Positions 35,101 through 43,625 of a DNA stretch of 64,000 bases are shown piece after piece. The stretch lies in assembly GCA_022824025.1 (NCBI GenBank), contig JAJEBF010000031.1, forward strand, positions 124,001-188,000, read 5' to 3'. The notes below the pieces were generated by a model, which was not told where the DNA came from, searched no databases, and worked only from the letters and a program-made list of their open reading frames with translations. Made by a program: the position numbers and the translations under genes. Each line of letters starts with the position of its first letter. Position 1 is the stretch's first letter. This DNA comes from Caldilineaceae bacterium (GTDB taxonomy: Bacteria; Chloroflexota; Anaerolineae; Caldilineales; Caldilineaceae).

Positions 35101-38100
35101 CGCGCAATCAGCAGCGTCTTGCTGGCCGTGTTGTCCGTCTCATCGCTCTCTGTAATGATCGACAAGCTGTCTACACTTGCCCTGATGCGCCGCTCCCCGG
35201 AGCGCCCCGCAGTATTAAACGTCACGCTCGCGATCGCGCTGTCACCGGCTGCTATCGCGGCCAATGTCTGGATGTCGCCGATAGGACTCAGCCGTCCACC
35301 CGTGACATCCGTGAAGTGAACCTGCACGTTCTCGGCAGCTGCCGCGCCGTTGTTCACAACGGTCAACGAGATGATCACCTCGCTGCCGGCCGATGTCGTC
35401 GGAGGATTGAATCCGATGTTATCCGAGAGCGCCACCAGGTTCGGCATCGGCGCTGCCTCTACGTCCAGACTGCGCGTGCCCTTGTTGTCGATTTCATTCG
35501 TTTCCGCGATGAAGTTGCCGGGGTCCGCCACCACCCGCACCTTGTAGGCGCCCGCGGCATCCGGAATCGTATACTTCACCGTCACGACGCCGCTGCCGCC
35601 AACCGGGATCCTGTCCAGCTCCTGCGCCTCTCCGATGGGGACCGGCCGGCCCGCGCTCACATCCTCAAACTGCACGATCACATTCCTGGCAACAACGTCG
35701 CCGTCGTTGCGAATGACCGCCAGGATCGTCACCGTCTCGCCGACACGCGGATTGGCCGGACTGAAGCCGATATTCTCGGCCAGCGCCACCAGGTTCGGCA
35801 TCGGTTCAGGATCGAGAGTCAACAGCCGTGTGGCCGTGTTGTCCTCCTCGCTTGATTCCCTGATGCGGTTGTTGGCATCGACCAGTACCTGGATCTTGCG
35901 GTTGCCAATCGGCCTGTCAACAGTAATTGACTCTGTGATTGTGACCGATGCAGTGCCGCTGCTGCCCACGCCGATCGCCTCGATCGTCTGCTCGCTGCCC
36001 AGCAACCTGGCTTCGCCGCTGGTTACATCGAAGAACTGGACAGATACATGCTCCGCCGGCGCTGAGCCGTTGTTGCCCACAACGGCCCGCAACGTCACCT
36101 CCTCGCCGCTAACAGGCTGGGCCGGGTAGATCGCGATGTTGTTGCTATGTATGAACAAATTCGGCAACGGCGCGCTGCCAACCGTCAGCGACGCGCTTCC
36201 TTCGTTGTCATCTTCACTGACCTCGCGCACAAAGTTGCCGGGATCCGCAACCACCTGAACTGTCCGAGAACCTTGCCCGCCCGAAGCCGTGTACTGCGCA
36301 ATCGCTACCGCCGAGGCGCCCGGCTCGATCGCCTCGATCGTCTGTTGCTCGCCTATCGGCTTCACGCTGGCGCTGGTCACATCCACAAACTGCACGATCA
36401 CGCCTTCAGCCCTCGAACTGCCTGAATTCAGAACTGTCGCGTAGATGGTGATCGGCGTGCCTGCTGCCACCTCGGTCGCGCTGAAGCCTATGTTCTCGTC
36501 AACAACCACCAGGTTGGGCGCCGGCCCGTGCGCCACGCTCAGCGTGGCCGTGGCGCTGTTGTCTCCCTCACTCGATTCTGCCACCAGATTGTGCGGATCA
36601 ACCTGCACCTGGATCTTCTGGTCCCCGCTGCGGTTGGTCGTATCAAATCGGATCGACGCCACGCCGCTGCTGCCCGGCGCAATCGAAGGAATCACCTGAA
36701 GCGCCGCAATCGGCGCCGCAGGGCTTCTGTTCGCATCCAGGAACTGCACTTGCACATCCTGGACTTCAGAGTCGCCCGCGTTCAGAATCGTTGCATAGAC
36801 GGTCACTTCATCGCCTTCCACCGGATTGGACGGCGCGATGCCGATATTGCCGGAAGAGAGCTCCAGGTTCGGTTCCGTGTCCGACTGCAGCGTCAGTGTC
36901 TTGCTCGCGCTGTTGTCAGTCTCGTCCAACTCTGTGATGAAGTTGTCCGGATCAGCTGTGACGTTGATGCTCGGATCGCCCGTACTGTCGCTGGAGTCAA
37001 AGGTGACGCGCGCCACCGCGCTGCTCCCTGCAGGGATGCTGTCGATCACCTGGTTCAAGGCGACCGGCGTCGTTCTGCCCTCTCTGAACCGGACCACAAC
37101 GCTCTCCGCGTCGGCCGTTCCGTTGTTTATGATCGTCGCCAGGATCGTAACCTGCTCGCCAGGCTGCGGCGAGGCCGGGTCGAATCCTATGTTGCCCGAG
37201 TCAACGTACAGGTTGGGCGCCGGCGCCTCCGCCACATTGAGAATCCGATCCGCGGCATTGTCAGCCTCATTCCGTTCGGCAACAAAGTTGTTGGGATCGA
37301 TCACCATGCGGATCGTTCGTTCGCCGTCCTTCTCCCCTGTGTCGTACTGCACCTGCACAACGCCGCTGCCTCCCACCGGGATTTCAGCAACTGTCTGAGG
37401 CAGACCGATCGGGACCGCGGCATCCTCTTCAGTGACGTCAACGAACTGCACCGTAACCGCACGGGCATCCGCGTTGCCGTTGTTGAGAACCGTCCCGTGA
37501 ATGGTTGTCTCTTCGCCGGCGTGCGGGTCGGCCGGGTTGAAGCCGATGTTGACCGACTGGGCAACCAGATTGGGCAGGAGCTGCTTCTCACCCGGAAGCT
37601 GCAGTTTCGCCGTCAAAACCTGGACGTCGTCGATATACCAGCCTTCATTATCGTTGAAGGAGTCGTCTATCGTATCAAACCAGAATCGAACCTGGATCGA
37701 GCCGCTTTCGCTCACCGCCTGGCTCAGGTCCACATCCCGTCTCGCCCAATTCCCTTCTGTGCCATGAGACTCGAAGACGGTTCGCCACGTCGTTCCGTCA
37801 GTCGATATCTGAACCCGTGTGCGGTCGAATCGAGTGTTCCTCTGCAATTCGCTCCACTCGTAGAAGGTCAGCAGCGCGTCGTCGGCGCCCGCAATGTCGA
37901 TGACGCCGGATGTGATCCTGCCCTCATTCGCCTCGCCCGTGTCGTAGTCCCGCTGCCTCTCCCGACCGTAGTACCAGGAAGTCTCCGGGCTGTTGAACCG
38001 CAGACTCGAGAGATGCCACAGGCTGTCGTCGGCGTCTTCAATCGTCCACTTGCCGGCGCCGCTCTCCATGTCGTCCTCAAAGACGATCGTGCCCGCGCTG

Positions 38101-39866
38101 GTGCGGGCGATTACGATATTGGAGAGGTCCGACACGTTGCCCACATTGTCGGCCACCCGCAGCGCAAAATAATAGGTTGTGTCCGGTTCCAGCCCGGAAA
38201 CCTCAAGCGCCTCCCTGGATCCGGAACTGCCGGGAATGGGAATGTCTGCCACCTGCTGCGCAGAATCCCAAGTCGCGTTCGAAATCGGCGCCGTGTCGTA
38301 GCGCACGTCGTAAGCCGTGGCCTGCCCCCTGAAACCGTCATCGCCGGTGGCAGTCCAGGATAGAAGGATCTTGGTCAGGAGCACACCGGAGGGCGACAGG
38401 TCCGAAACCGTCGCCGGCGGCGTCGTGTCCTTTTCCATTGAGTTGAACAGATTGAGGCGTCCGTTGGTCAGCGTCTTCTTGGCCTGTTCCGGCAAGGGAT
38501 CCACGCCCGACAGGATGCGCTGCTTTACCTGGTCATTGTTCAGCCCTTCAAATTCCGACCAGATCAGCGCGGCCGCGCCGGTAACGTATGGCGCCGACAT
38601 CGACGTCCCGCTCGTGGCCCCATAACCCGAAGGCAGACACATGGGGCAGCGTCCGTCCGGTATGGTCGAAAGAATGTTCACACCCGGAGCGGCCAGATCG
38701 ACCCAGTCCTCGCCCCAACTTGAGAACCCTGCATAGACATCGTCGTGGTCGGTCGCCGCCACAGAGATGATGTTGTCCAGATCGTAGCCGGCAGGATAGA
38801 GCCTGCGGTTCGAATTGGCATTCCCCGCAGAGCAGACATGCAACGGCGAATCGACCCGCCCCATCGCTTCTCTCAGCGCGTTGGAGGCCCCGCCCCCGCC
38901 CCAACTGCTGTTCGTAACCAGAATGTTCTGCTTCTGCTTCGTGCGCAGGTCGTAAATATAGTTGAAACACTTGACCGCGTTGGATGTCGTGCCCGTGCCG
39001 AACGCGGTGATAAACTTGCAGCCCAGGATCTTGGCATTCCAGCTGACGCCGACGACGCCCGTCCTGTTGTCTCCGGCCGCCGCCGCAATGCCGGCCACAT
39101 GCGTCCCATGCCCGTAGTCATCGATCAGCGCGCCGCTGTTGTTGATTGCATTGATGCCGTGAAAGTCATCGATATAGCCGTTGCCGTCATCATCGATTCC
39201 GTTCTCTACACACCTGCCCACACCCCTGGGACACTCCTTCGGGTTCGTCCACAGGTTCGCCTGAAAATCCTCGTGTTCCACATGGATGCCGGTATCAATC
39301 ACAGCGATAATGATGTCGTCCGAACCCGTGCCAATCTCCCACGCCTCAAGCGCGTCAATGTCGGCGTCGGCTGTTCCGCCCGTCTGACCGGTGTTGTGCA
39401 GACCCCATAAGTTCTCAAACAGCGGGTCCGATGGCGGCGTCTCGCTGATCTGCAGCAGGTAGTTCGGCTCTGCCCAGGCAACTCGCTCGTCGCTCGCCAG
39501 CACTTCGATCAGGTTTTCGTCCACATCAACCGGCGCCCCCGCCAGACGCAACCCCTGGTCCGCGTCGGTCAGGTCGTTATCCAGATTGTCCTTTTCGGAA
39601 AGCCCGTACTCTGCGTAGAAGTCGGAGATCTGATCGCGGGTAACCGTCTTCTTGAAGCGAATCAGCACCTGCCCCGGCACATACTCCGCGACGTCCTCTT
39701 CCTGTAGAAACGCCCTCTCGATCCGCTCTGCCCCTACGCTGGAAAAATCCGCCTCTCCGGAGCGAAGACTCGTGTCGAGAATGGTCCCAAACCGATCGCC
39801 GGAAAGAAGGAGACCGGCAGCCAGGCAAAGGACAATGAACAGAGCAAAGAGCGAAAACCTTTTCAT
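32178..39866 (-). CDS. Giant secreted subtilisin-like protease with 15 CARDB repeats
   Basis: 2562 residues. Signal peptide (about 1-22), propeptide-like segment (about 60-140, VPGQVLIRFKK), then an S8 domain (about 150-475) with the complete triad Asp191 (VIDTGIH), His256 (GHGTHVAG) and Ser422 (GTSMSAP), and oxyanion Asn349. A fibronectin-III domain (about 483-590) and a MAM/jelly-roll-like domain (about 595-755, WYIDDVQV) follow. From about residue 762 to the end are 15 CARDB repeats of about 120 residues, each opening with a P-N-L...N-(I/V)-x-F segment. No LPXTG, TM anchor or sorting tail is seen. It probably acts outside the cell in protein degradation or adhesion. It stands alone transcriptionally. 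Confidence 0.93.
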   Translation of the reverse strand: MKRFSLFALFIVLCLAAGLLLSGDRFGTILDTSLRSGEADFSSVGAERIERAFLQEEDVAEYVPGQVLIRFKKTVTRDQISDFYAEYGLSEKDNLDNDLTDADQGLRLAGAPVDVDENLIEVLASDERVAWAEPNYLLQISETPPSDPLFENLWGLHNTGQTGGTADADIDALEAWEIGTGSDDIIIAVIDTGIHVEHEDFQANLWTNPKECPRGVGRCVENGIDDDGNGYIDDFHGINAINNSGALIDDYGHGTHVAGIAAAAGDNRTGVVGVSWNAKILGCKFITAFGTGTTSNAVKCFNYIYDLRTKQKQNILVTNSSWGGGGASNALREAMGRVDSPLHVCSAGNANSNRRLYPAGYDLDNIISVAATDHDDVYAGFSSWGEDWVDLAAPGVNILSTIPDGRCPMCLPSGYGATSGTSMSAPYVTGAAALIWSEFEGLNNDQVKQRILSGVDPLPEQAKKTLTNGRLNLFNSMEKDTTPPATVSDLSPSGVLLTKILLSWTATGDDGFRGQATAYDVRYDTAPISNATWDSAQQVADIPIPGSSGSREALEVSGLEPDTTYYFALRVADNVGNVSDLSNIVIARTSAGTIVFEDDMESGAGKWTIEDADDSLWHLSSLRFNSPETSWYYGRERQRDYDTGEANEGRITSGVIDIAGADDALLTFYEWSELQRNTRFDRTRVQISTDGTTWRTVFESHGTEGNWARRDVDLSQAVSESGSIQVRFWFDTIDDSFNDNEGWYIDDVQVLTAKLQLPGEKQLLPNLVAQSVNIGFNPADPHAGEETTIHGTVLNNGNADARAVTVQFVDVTEEDAAVPIGLPQTVAEIPVGGSGVVQVQYDTGEKDGERTIRMVIDPNNFVAERNEADNAADRILNVAEAPAPNLYVDSGNIGFDPASPQPGEQVTILATIINNGTADAESVVVRFREGRTTPVALNQVIDSIPAGSSAVARVTFDSSDSTGDPSINVTADPDNFITELDETDNSASKTLTLQSDTEPNLELSSGNIGIAPSNPVEGDEVTVYATILNAGDSEVQDVQVQFLDANRSPAAPIAALQVIPSIAPGSSGVASIRFDTTNRSGDQKIQVQVDPHNLVAESSEGDNSATATLSVAHGPAPNLVVVDENIGFSATEVAAGTPITIYATVLNSGSSRAEGVIVQFVDVTSASVKPIGEQQTIEAIEPGASAVAIAQYTASGGQGSRTVQVVADPGNFVREVSEDDNEGSASLTVGSAPLPNLFIHSNNIAIYPAQPVSGEEVTLRAVVGNNGSAPAEHVSVQFFDVTSGEARLLGSEQTIEAIGVGSSGTASVTITESITVDRPIGNRKIQVLVDANNRIRESSEEDNTATRLLTLDPEPMPNLVALAENIGFSPANPRVGETVTILAVIRNDGDVVARNVIVQFEDVSAGRPVPIGEAQELDRIPVGGSGVVTVKYTIPDAAGAYKVRVVADPGNFIAETNEIDNKGTRSLDVEAAPMPNLVALSDNIGFNPPTTSAGSEVIISLTVVNNGAAAAENVQVHFTDVTGGRLSPIGDIQTLAAIAAGDSAIASVTFNTAGRSGERRIRASVDSLSIITESDETDNTASKTLLIARGTSPNLSVQAANISFTPTNPNSGDEVRVQAVILNQGGQDVGEVDVQFLDVTGDEAIPIGSGKLIDSIPAGSSGIAESVLNSRGLSGERKIRVVADRRNLISESDETDNEAEAAITINPPAIPNLVISSGNVGFHPSRPVDGDQVTISATVLNEGGGDASEVIVQFVEGSGRGVPIGEPQVIDRIPAGSSGVAQVIFDTAGKDDPRVQVIVDPNNYVAETKETDNRASASLRMTAQPLPNLSVKTSNVAVTPKSPREGQRIILTAVVVNHGSAPARDVDVQFMDATERPGVPIGAAQTVSLIPSGGSAAVGVVYDTTEREGQRRIQVTVDPGNFIEESAESDNSANKMVEVLERAAPNLIVQPRNVGFNPAAPTEGDRVLIRAIVLNDGAEDATDVVVQFLDVTEAGVVPIGQPHVVGYLAAGSSATVPIIYDTLDRPGDRRIRVVVDPNNFIRESSKEDNQTVVTLPVQAAMAPNLAMLSGNIKFAPQSPELHDVVTVSATVLNNGTETAHDVIVQVLDVTGGGSTPIGTEQLLDAVPAGGGGTVEVFFTDTGETGSRQIRVVVDPNNVITEMNERDNQATRGIFISPPQLADIVVEEEDVEFDPEEPVEGTDTTISATVANTGNANARGFVVRFLDVTDRVPRPIGGPRRIDQLGANDSTTVSVTYDTAGKAGERKIRVVADSEDAVNELDEENNRVELVLNVRTVSEASDDAPNLTVLSSNIRFFPAVPEPGAPVTITAVIRNQGNTVAEDVVVLFEDATDEEAVEIGEFTIAEPIQPGARELAVLSYDTSEVDGTRIIRVTADPEDTIGETDEDDNSAERTLRFSSSAQGNSQGSDSSGLASSDGGAGNAAGTNLALNAQEVEVNVTRASEGDLVVVATTVRNEGSLDVGGFSVHVLDETDDLNPLGSPQTVESLAAGDAVTVRTIFRAAGGLGERTLQVVVDPSNLVVESSELDNRVSVLVHSLEPADG
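32180..37585 (-). repeat. Tandem CARDB coding repeats (15 units, about 360 bases each)
   Basis: The 3' two-thirds of the subtilase gene encodes 15 adhesion-type Ig-like repeats. Recurring residues include P-N-L near the start, ATV/AVI-x-N-x-G, VQF-x-D, I-x-x-G-(S/G)-x-x-x-V and D-(P/S)-x-N-x-(I/V)-x-E-x-x-E-x-D-N. The units have diverged at DNA level, so the expansion is old rather than recent. Unit 13 (LADIVVEEED) and unit 15 (GTNLALNAQE) are the most diverged. Confidence 0.85.
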
Positions 39867-40103
39867 GTCTGGTCTATCTCCGTAAACTCACCGATCCTAA
39901 GCGTTCGTAAGAGGATCGTCGTGGATTCGTATCAATTTCGGTGACAACAGGTCCGTTCATGGTTACATATTTGAAGGGATTGATCAAATGCCAGACGCGC
40001 TGGCCCAGAACGAGAAGCGGGCATACGCCGCCTGACTATACCATTAAGGAAGGTCTCTAAGTGTGGCGAGAGTTCCAAAGAGGGGACAATTGGAGGAAGG
40101 CCA

Positions 40104-40982
40104 TCAAGTTCTGACAGACTCCTCCGAAGAATTCCTTCCGTTCCAAATGATTCGCTCGCCGCCTGCGTAAATGTTCAACCGCTCCCCGCGCAGAAATCCT
40201 ATCAACGTGACGCCGAACCGGCGGGCCACGTCCACCGCCAGATGGCTTGGCGCAGAAACAGCACAGACCACAGGCAGGCCCGCCACCGTCGACTTCTGCA
40301 GAATCTCAAAAGAGGCGCGACCGCTGACAAGAAGCATGCAATCGTGCAACGGCAGTTTGCGCCGCATAAACGCCCAACCGATCAGCTTGTCCACCGCATT
40401 GTGCCGGCCCACATCCTCACGCAAACACATTAGCTCGCCCTCGGCATCGAAAAGACCGGCCGCATGCAGCCCGCCGGTGGCGTCAAACAGGCCCTGCGCC
40501 GCCCGCAACTTCCCCGGCAGCCCAGTCAGAACCGACGGACTGACCCGCGGACCCGCCGGCAGGGCCGGGCAGTCGCGCATCTCGATGGCGTCTAGGCTCG
40601 CCTTGCCGCACACACCGCAGGCGCTTGTCGTGTAAAAGTGGCGTTCAAGGGTCGCCAACTCCGGCAGGCTCGCACGGCGCAGCCCCACGTTTACGATGTT
40701 GTAGCGCTGGTCCGCCTCCACATCCGCGTCCACGCAGTAGGAGATCCCGCTGACCTGCGCCGGCTCGCCGATGATTCCCTCATTATGCAAAAACCCTGCC
40801 GCCAGCTCGAAATCGTTCCCCGGCGTGCGCATCGTCACCGCGACCGTCTGCGTTTCGCCCTCAGCCTGCAACCGGATCTCCAGCGGCTCTTCCGCCGCCA
40901 GCTGGTCATCCCGATCTCTTCGCCGCCCACCCTCCACAACCGTAACGCGGGTGCGCACCTTGCTACCAACGCGAGGTATCAT
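40104..40982 (-). CDS. fdhD: Formate dehydrogenase accessory sulfurtransferase
   Basis: 292 residues. FdhD delivers sulfur from IscS to the molybdenum/tungsten bis-MGD cofactor of formate dehydrogenase. The Cys pair needed for transfer is Cys122 and Cys125 in TSACGVCGK. Further family blocks are FLHNEGII, ALCVREDVGRHNA-type (here LREDVGRHNAVDKLIG) and LVSGRASFEILQKS. It lies downstream of the fdh structural genes on the same strand, separated by an antitoxin-like gene. The ATG is adjacent to an AGAAAGG sequence. Presence next to a Sec-containing catalytic gene supports an active enzyme. Confidence 0.96.
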   Translation of the reverse strand: MIPRVGSKVRTRVTVVEGGRRRDRDDQLAAEEPLEIRLQAEGETQTVAVTMRTPGNDFELAAGFLHNEGIIGEPAQVSGISYCVDADVEADQRYNIVNVGLRRASLPELATLERHFYTTSACGVCGKASLDAIEMRDCPALPAGPRVSPSVLTGLPGKLRAAQGLFDATGGLHAAGLFDAEGELMCLREDVGRHNAVDKLIGWAFMRRKLPLHDCMLLVSGRASFEILQKSTVAGLPVVCAVSAPSHLAVDVARRFGVTLIGFLRGERLNIYAGGERIIWNGRNSSEESVRT

Positions 40983-41125
40983 CCTTTCTCACCGGGTTGT
41001 CCAAATGGAAGCGAAGCGAGCAATCCAATTTCTTCGCCTTCCGCGTCTCGCTACCAGGGAGAGTGGGATTCCCGTGTAGGAAACGGCAAGCGCGCCTTAC
41101 GCAGTTGAAGCAAAGAGCGGCCGCC

Positions 41126-41386
41126 TCATCGCCGCATCTCGGAGAGTGCATCCATCAAGGACTTCTCTGGCCGAGGCGTCTGCGACATCCTTTCGCGCAA
41201 CCTTTCTAAAGCGGACCAGCTATCCTCACTCTCCTCTGGAACAACATCGCCATGCCCTGCAAACGGAAGCAGAACGCCCACCGGCTTGCCCCGATAGGTG
41301 ATCGTATAGGTCGCCTGTTCCTCTCGCACCTTGCGCATGATTTCTGAAGCGTGCGTCTTCAGTTCGTTAACGCCGATTTTGCGCAT
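41126..41386 (-). CDS. Phd/YefM-family antitoxin-like protein, no toxin adjacent
   Basis: 86 residues from ATG 41386; the frame is open to 41497 but the extra part is not family-like. The N-terminus MRKIGVNELKTHASEIMRKV is the Phd/YefM DNA-binding fold, followed by YTITYRGKPVGVLLPF. The C-terminal part (charged, about 45-86) is where such antitoxins bind their toxin. No PIN, RelE or Doc gene is found on either side: upstream is fdhA and downstream is a 143-base gap before fdhD. It may be an orphan regulator or the remains of a toxin-antitoxin module lodged in the formate dehydrogenase locus. Confidence 0.8.
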   Translation of the reverse strand: MRKIGVNELKTHASEIMRKVREEQATYTITYRGKPVGVLLPFAGHGDVVPEESEDSWSALERLRERMSQTPRPEKSLMDALSEMRR

Positions 41387-41493
41387 TATCTGTCTTCTGC
41401 TTGGGCCTTCCTGAAGCCACCATGTAGCAAGAAAAAATGTGGCCTGTGGCGAAGGCGTAAGATCCCCCTTGCCTTCTGCAAACCCCATCCATC

Positions 41494-43572
41494 TCAATCA
41501 GCCGCCAACTGCGCCTTCTCCGCAATCGGTTCCACATGAACGGGGCAGACCTTCAACTCCGCCGTATGCGTAATCGGATCGTAGCCTGAGCCGGTCAGTA
41601 CGTTGATCGGCACATCGGCAAATGAAAAACTGGCAAACACCGTCCCCTGCGGGGAGCGCCTTGTCGTCTGCACGCGCACATCCACCGCGCCGCGGCGGCT
41701 GCTCATCCTGGCCCAGCCGCCGTCGCGCAGACCGTACCTGGCCGCGTCACCCGGATGCACCTCCAGCGTCTCCTCCGGCAGCAGCTCGTTGATCCCCTCC
41801 GATCGCCCCGTCTGCGTGCGCGTATGGTAGCTCTCCAGCCGCCGCCCCGTCGTCAGCCACAGCGGATAATCCTCGTCGATCGTCTCCGCCGGATCGCGGT
41901 AGTCGGTGAAACTGAACTTGCCCCGTCCGTTGATGAACGCGTCTTCATGCAGGCGCGGCGTGCCGGGATGCCCCCGGTACGGAATCGGCCACTGGTACTG
42001 GCCGCTTTCAGCCAGGTCCCAGTCGATGCCGTTGTAGATGGGCGACAACGCGCACAGCTCATTGAAAATGGGGACCGGCGAGTCGTAATCAAAGCCGCTC
42101 ATACCCATCCGCCGCGCGATCTGACCGATGATCCACCAGTCCGGCCTGGCCTCGCCAGGCGAGTCCACAGCCTTGCGCACCCGCTGGATGCGCCGCTCCG
42201 TATTCACGAAATGGCCGTCGGTCTCCGCCCAGGACGCAGCCGGCAGCACAACGTCCGCCAGTTCCGCCGTCTCCGTCAGAAAGATATCAATCACAACCAA
42301 ATGTTCAAGGCTCTTCAGCGCATGGATGCAGTGCTCCTGGTCCGGGTCTGAGACGACCGTGTTCTCGCCGTCTATCAGCATACCGAAGATCCTGTCACCG
42401 CACTGCTCCAGCGCAGTCACCTTGGTAATTCCCTTTTCCAGATCGACCCTGCGCCCATACGCCTTCTCGAACTTGGCCTGGTTGGCTGCATCGTCAACCG
42501 GCTGGAAGCCGGCGTAGTTGTTGGGCAGCGCGCCGCTGTCCCCGGCCCCCTGAATGTTGTTCTGCCCCCGCATCGGGTTGACGCCGGTGCCCTCGCGCCC
42601 GAAATTGCCCGTCAACAGCGCCAGATTGCACAGGCTCTGCACATTCTCTACGCCGCAGATATGCTCGGTAATGCCCAGCGTATAGAAGATAGCCGCCCTG
42701 TCGCTTGAGCCGTACAGGATTGCCGCCTCTTCGATCCGCGCCGCCGGCACGCCCGTGATGCTCGCCGCCCACTCGGGCGTCTTCTCCTGCAGATGATCGA
42801 CCAGCTTATCATAGCCCTCGGTGCGGGTCGCGATGAACTCTAGATCGGCCAGCCCCTCGCGCACGATCACGTGCGCCATCCCCAGCAGCAGCGCCGTATC
42901 GCTGCCCACCCGGATCGGCAGATATAGATCGGCCATCTCCGCCAGCCGGATGCGCCGCGGGTCGGCCACGATCATCTTGGCCCCCCGCGCCAGCGCCTTC
43001 TTCAGCCGCGTGGCCGCCACCGGGTGCGCCTCCGTCATGTTCGTCCCGATGCAGAAAATCACGTCCGGCTTTTCCATGTCCGCCAGCGGATTCGACATCG
43101 CTCCGCGTCCGATTGTTGCCGCCAGACCGGCGACTGTGGGAGCGTGTCAAGCCCGGCTGCAGTTGTCAATATAGTTTGTGCCGAACCCCACCCGGATGAA
43201 CTTCTGCATCATGTAGTTGGCTTCGCTCGGCGTGCGCCCGGAGGCCACACCGTAGACCGCGTGGCGTCCATGCTTCTGCAGTACATCCATGAAGCCCTGC
43301 GCCGCTCGATCCAGCGCTTCTTCCCAGCTCGCCTGCCGCAACCTGCCTTCTCCGTCGCGCACAAGCGGATGGCTCAACCGGTCCGGATGGTGAACGTAGT
43401 CGTAAGCGAACTGGCCCTTGACACAGAGCGCGCCCTCGTTGGCCGGCCCGTCAAAAGCCGGATGCACCGCGATGATGCGGTTGTCGCGGGTTACCAGGTC
43501 CAGCGAGCAGCCGACCCCGCAGTAGCCGCAGATGGTCCGCGTAGTCTGGATGTCAGACGTGGTAGCGTTCAT
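41494..43572 (-). CDS. fdhA: Selenocysteine-containing formate dehydrogenase catalytic subunit
   Basis: 692 residues when the in-frame UGA at 43147-43149 is read as selenocysteine (Sec142). It oxidises formate to CO2 at a Mo/W bis-MGD centre. N-terminal [4Fe-4S] ligands are Cys15, Cys18, Cys22 and Cys50 (CGYCGVGC...ALCVKG). The active site reads NCSRA-Sec-HAPTVAGLA, matching E. coli FdhF, where Sec140 is followed by His141. After the UGA the same frame continues without a break into GAMSNPLADMEKPDVIFC, 17 codons before the ATG at which a naive second gene would start. The start is ATG 43572 with AAAGGACG upstream. A naive reading gives two truncated genes (43147-43722 and 41494-43098). A bSECIS-like hairpin follows the UGA. 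Confidence 0.95.
43118..43149 (-). promoter_or_regulatory. UGA Sec codon and bacterial SECIS-like hairpin
   Basis: After the UGA (43149-43147) come twelve bases, then GTCGCC, loop GGTCT, and GGCGGC, a six-base-pair stem (43134-43118). The loop GGUCU is the one recognised by SelB in E. coli fdhF and sits at the same distance from the UGA (positions 19-23). This supports recoding rather than termination. Confidence 0.85.
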
Positions 43573-43625
43573 CGAAACGTCCTTTCGACGAGATAAATGC
43601 GTGGAGGCGCGAAGCCTCTTCAGGA

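Noticed and set aside
32178-37585. DNA-level tandem repeat array or recent expansion
   Set aside because: Similarity between units is clear only in protein sequence; no long identical DNA blocks were seen.
33567-38363. Long plus-strand ORFs opposite the subtilase (383 and 611 residues)
   Set aside because: They mirror the repeat structure of the CARDB units on the other strand. Arg/His-rich products with no family pattern.
40983-41125. A toxin gene downstream of the YefM-like antitoxin
   Set aside because: The only ORFs in this gap are short, and none has PIN, RelE, Doc or Fic features.
43098-43149. fdhA as a pseudogene or frameshift, given the stop codon in its middle
   Set aside because: The TGA is at the catalytic position, the frame continues unchanged, the downstream part is conserved and a SECIS-like hairpin follows. 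Recoding explains all of this; decay does not.
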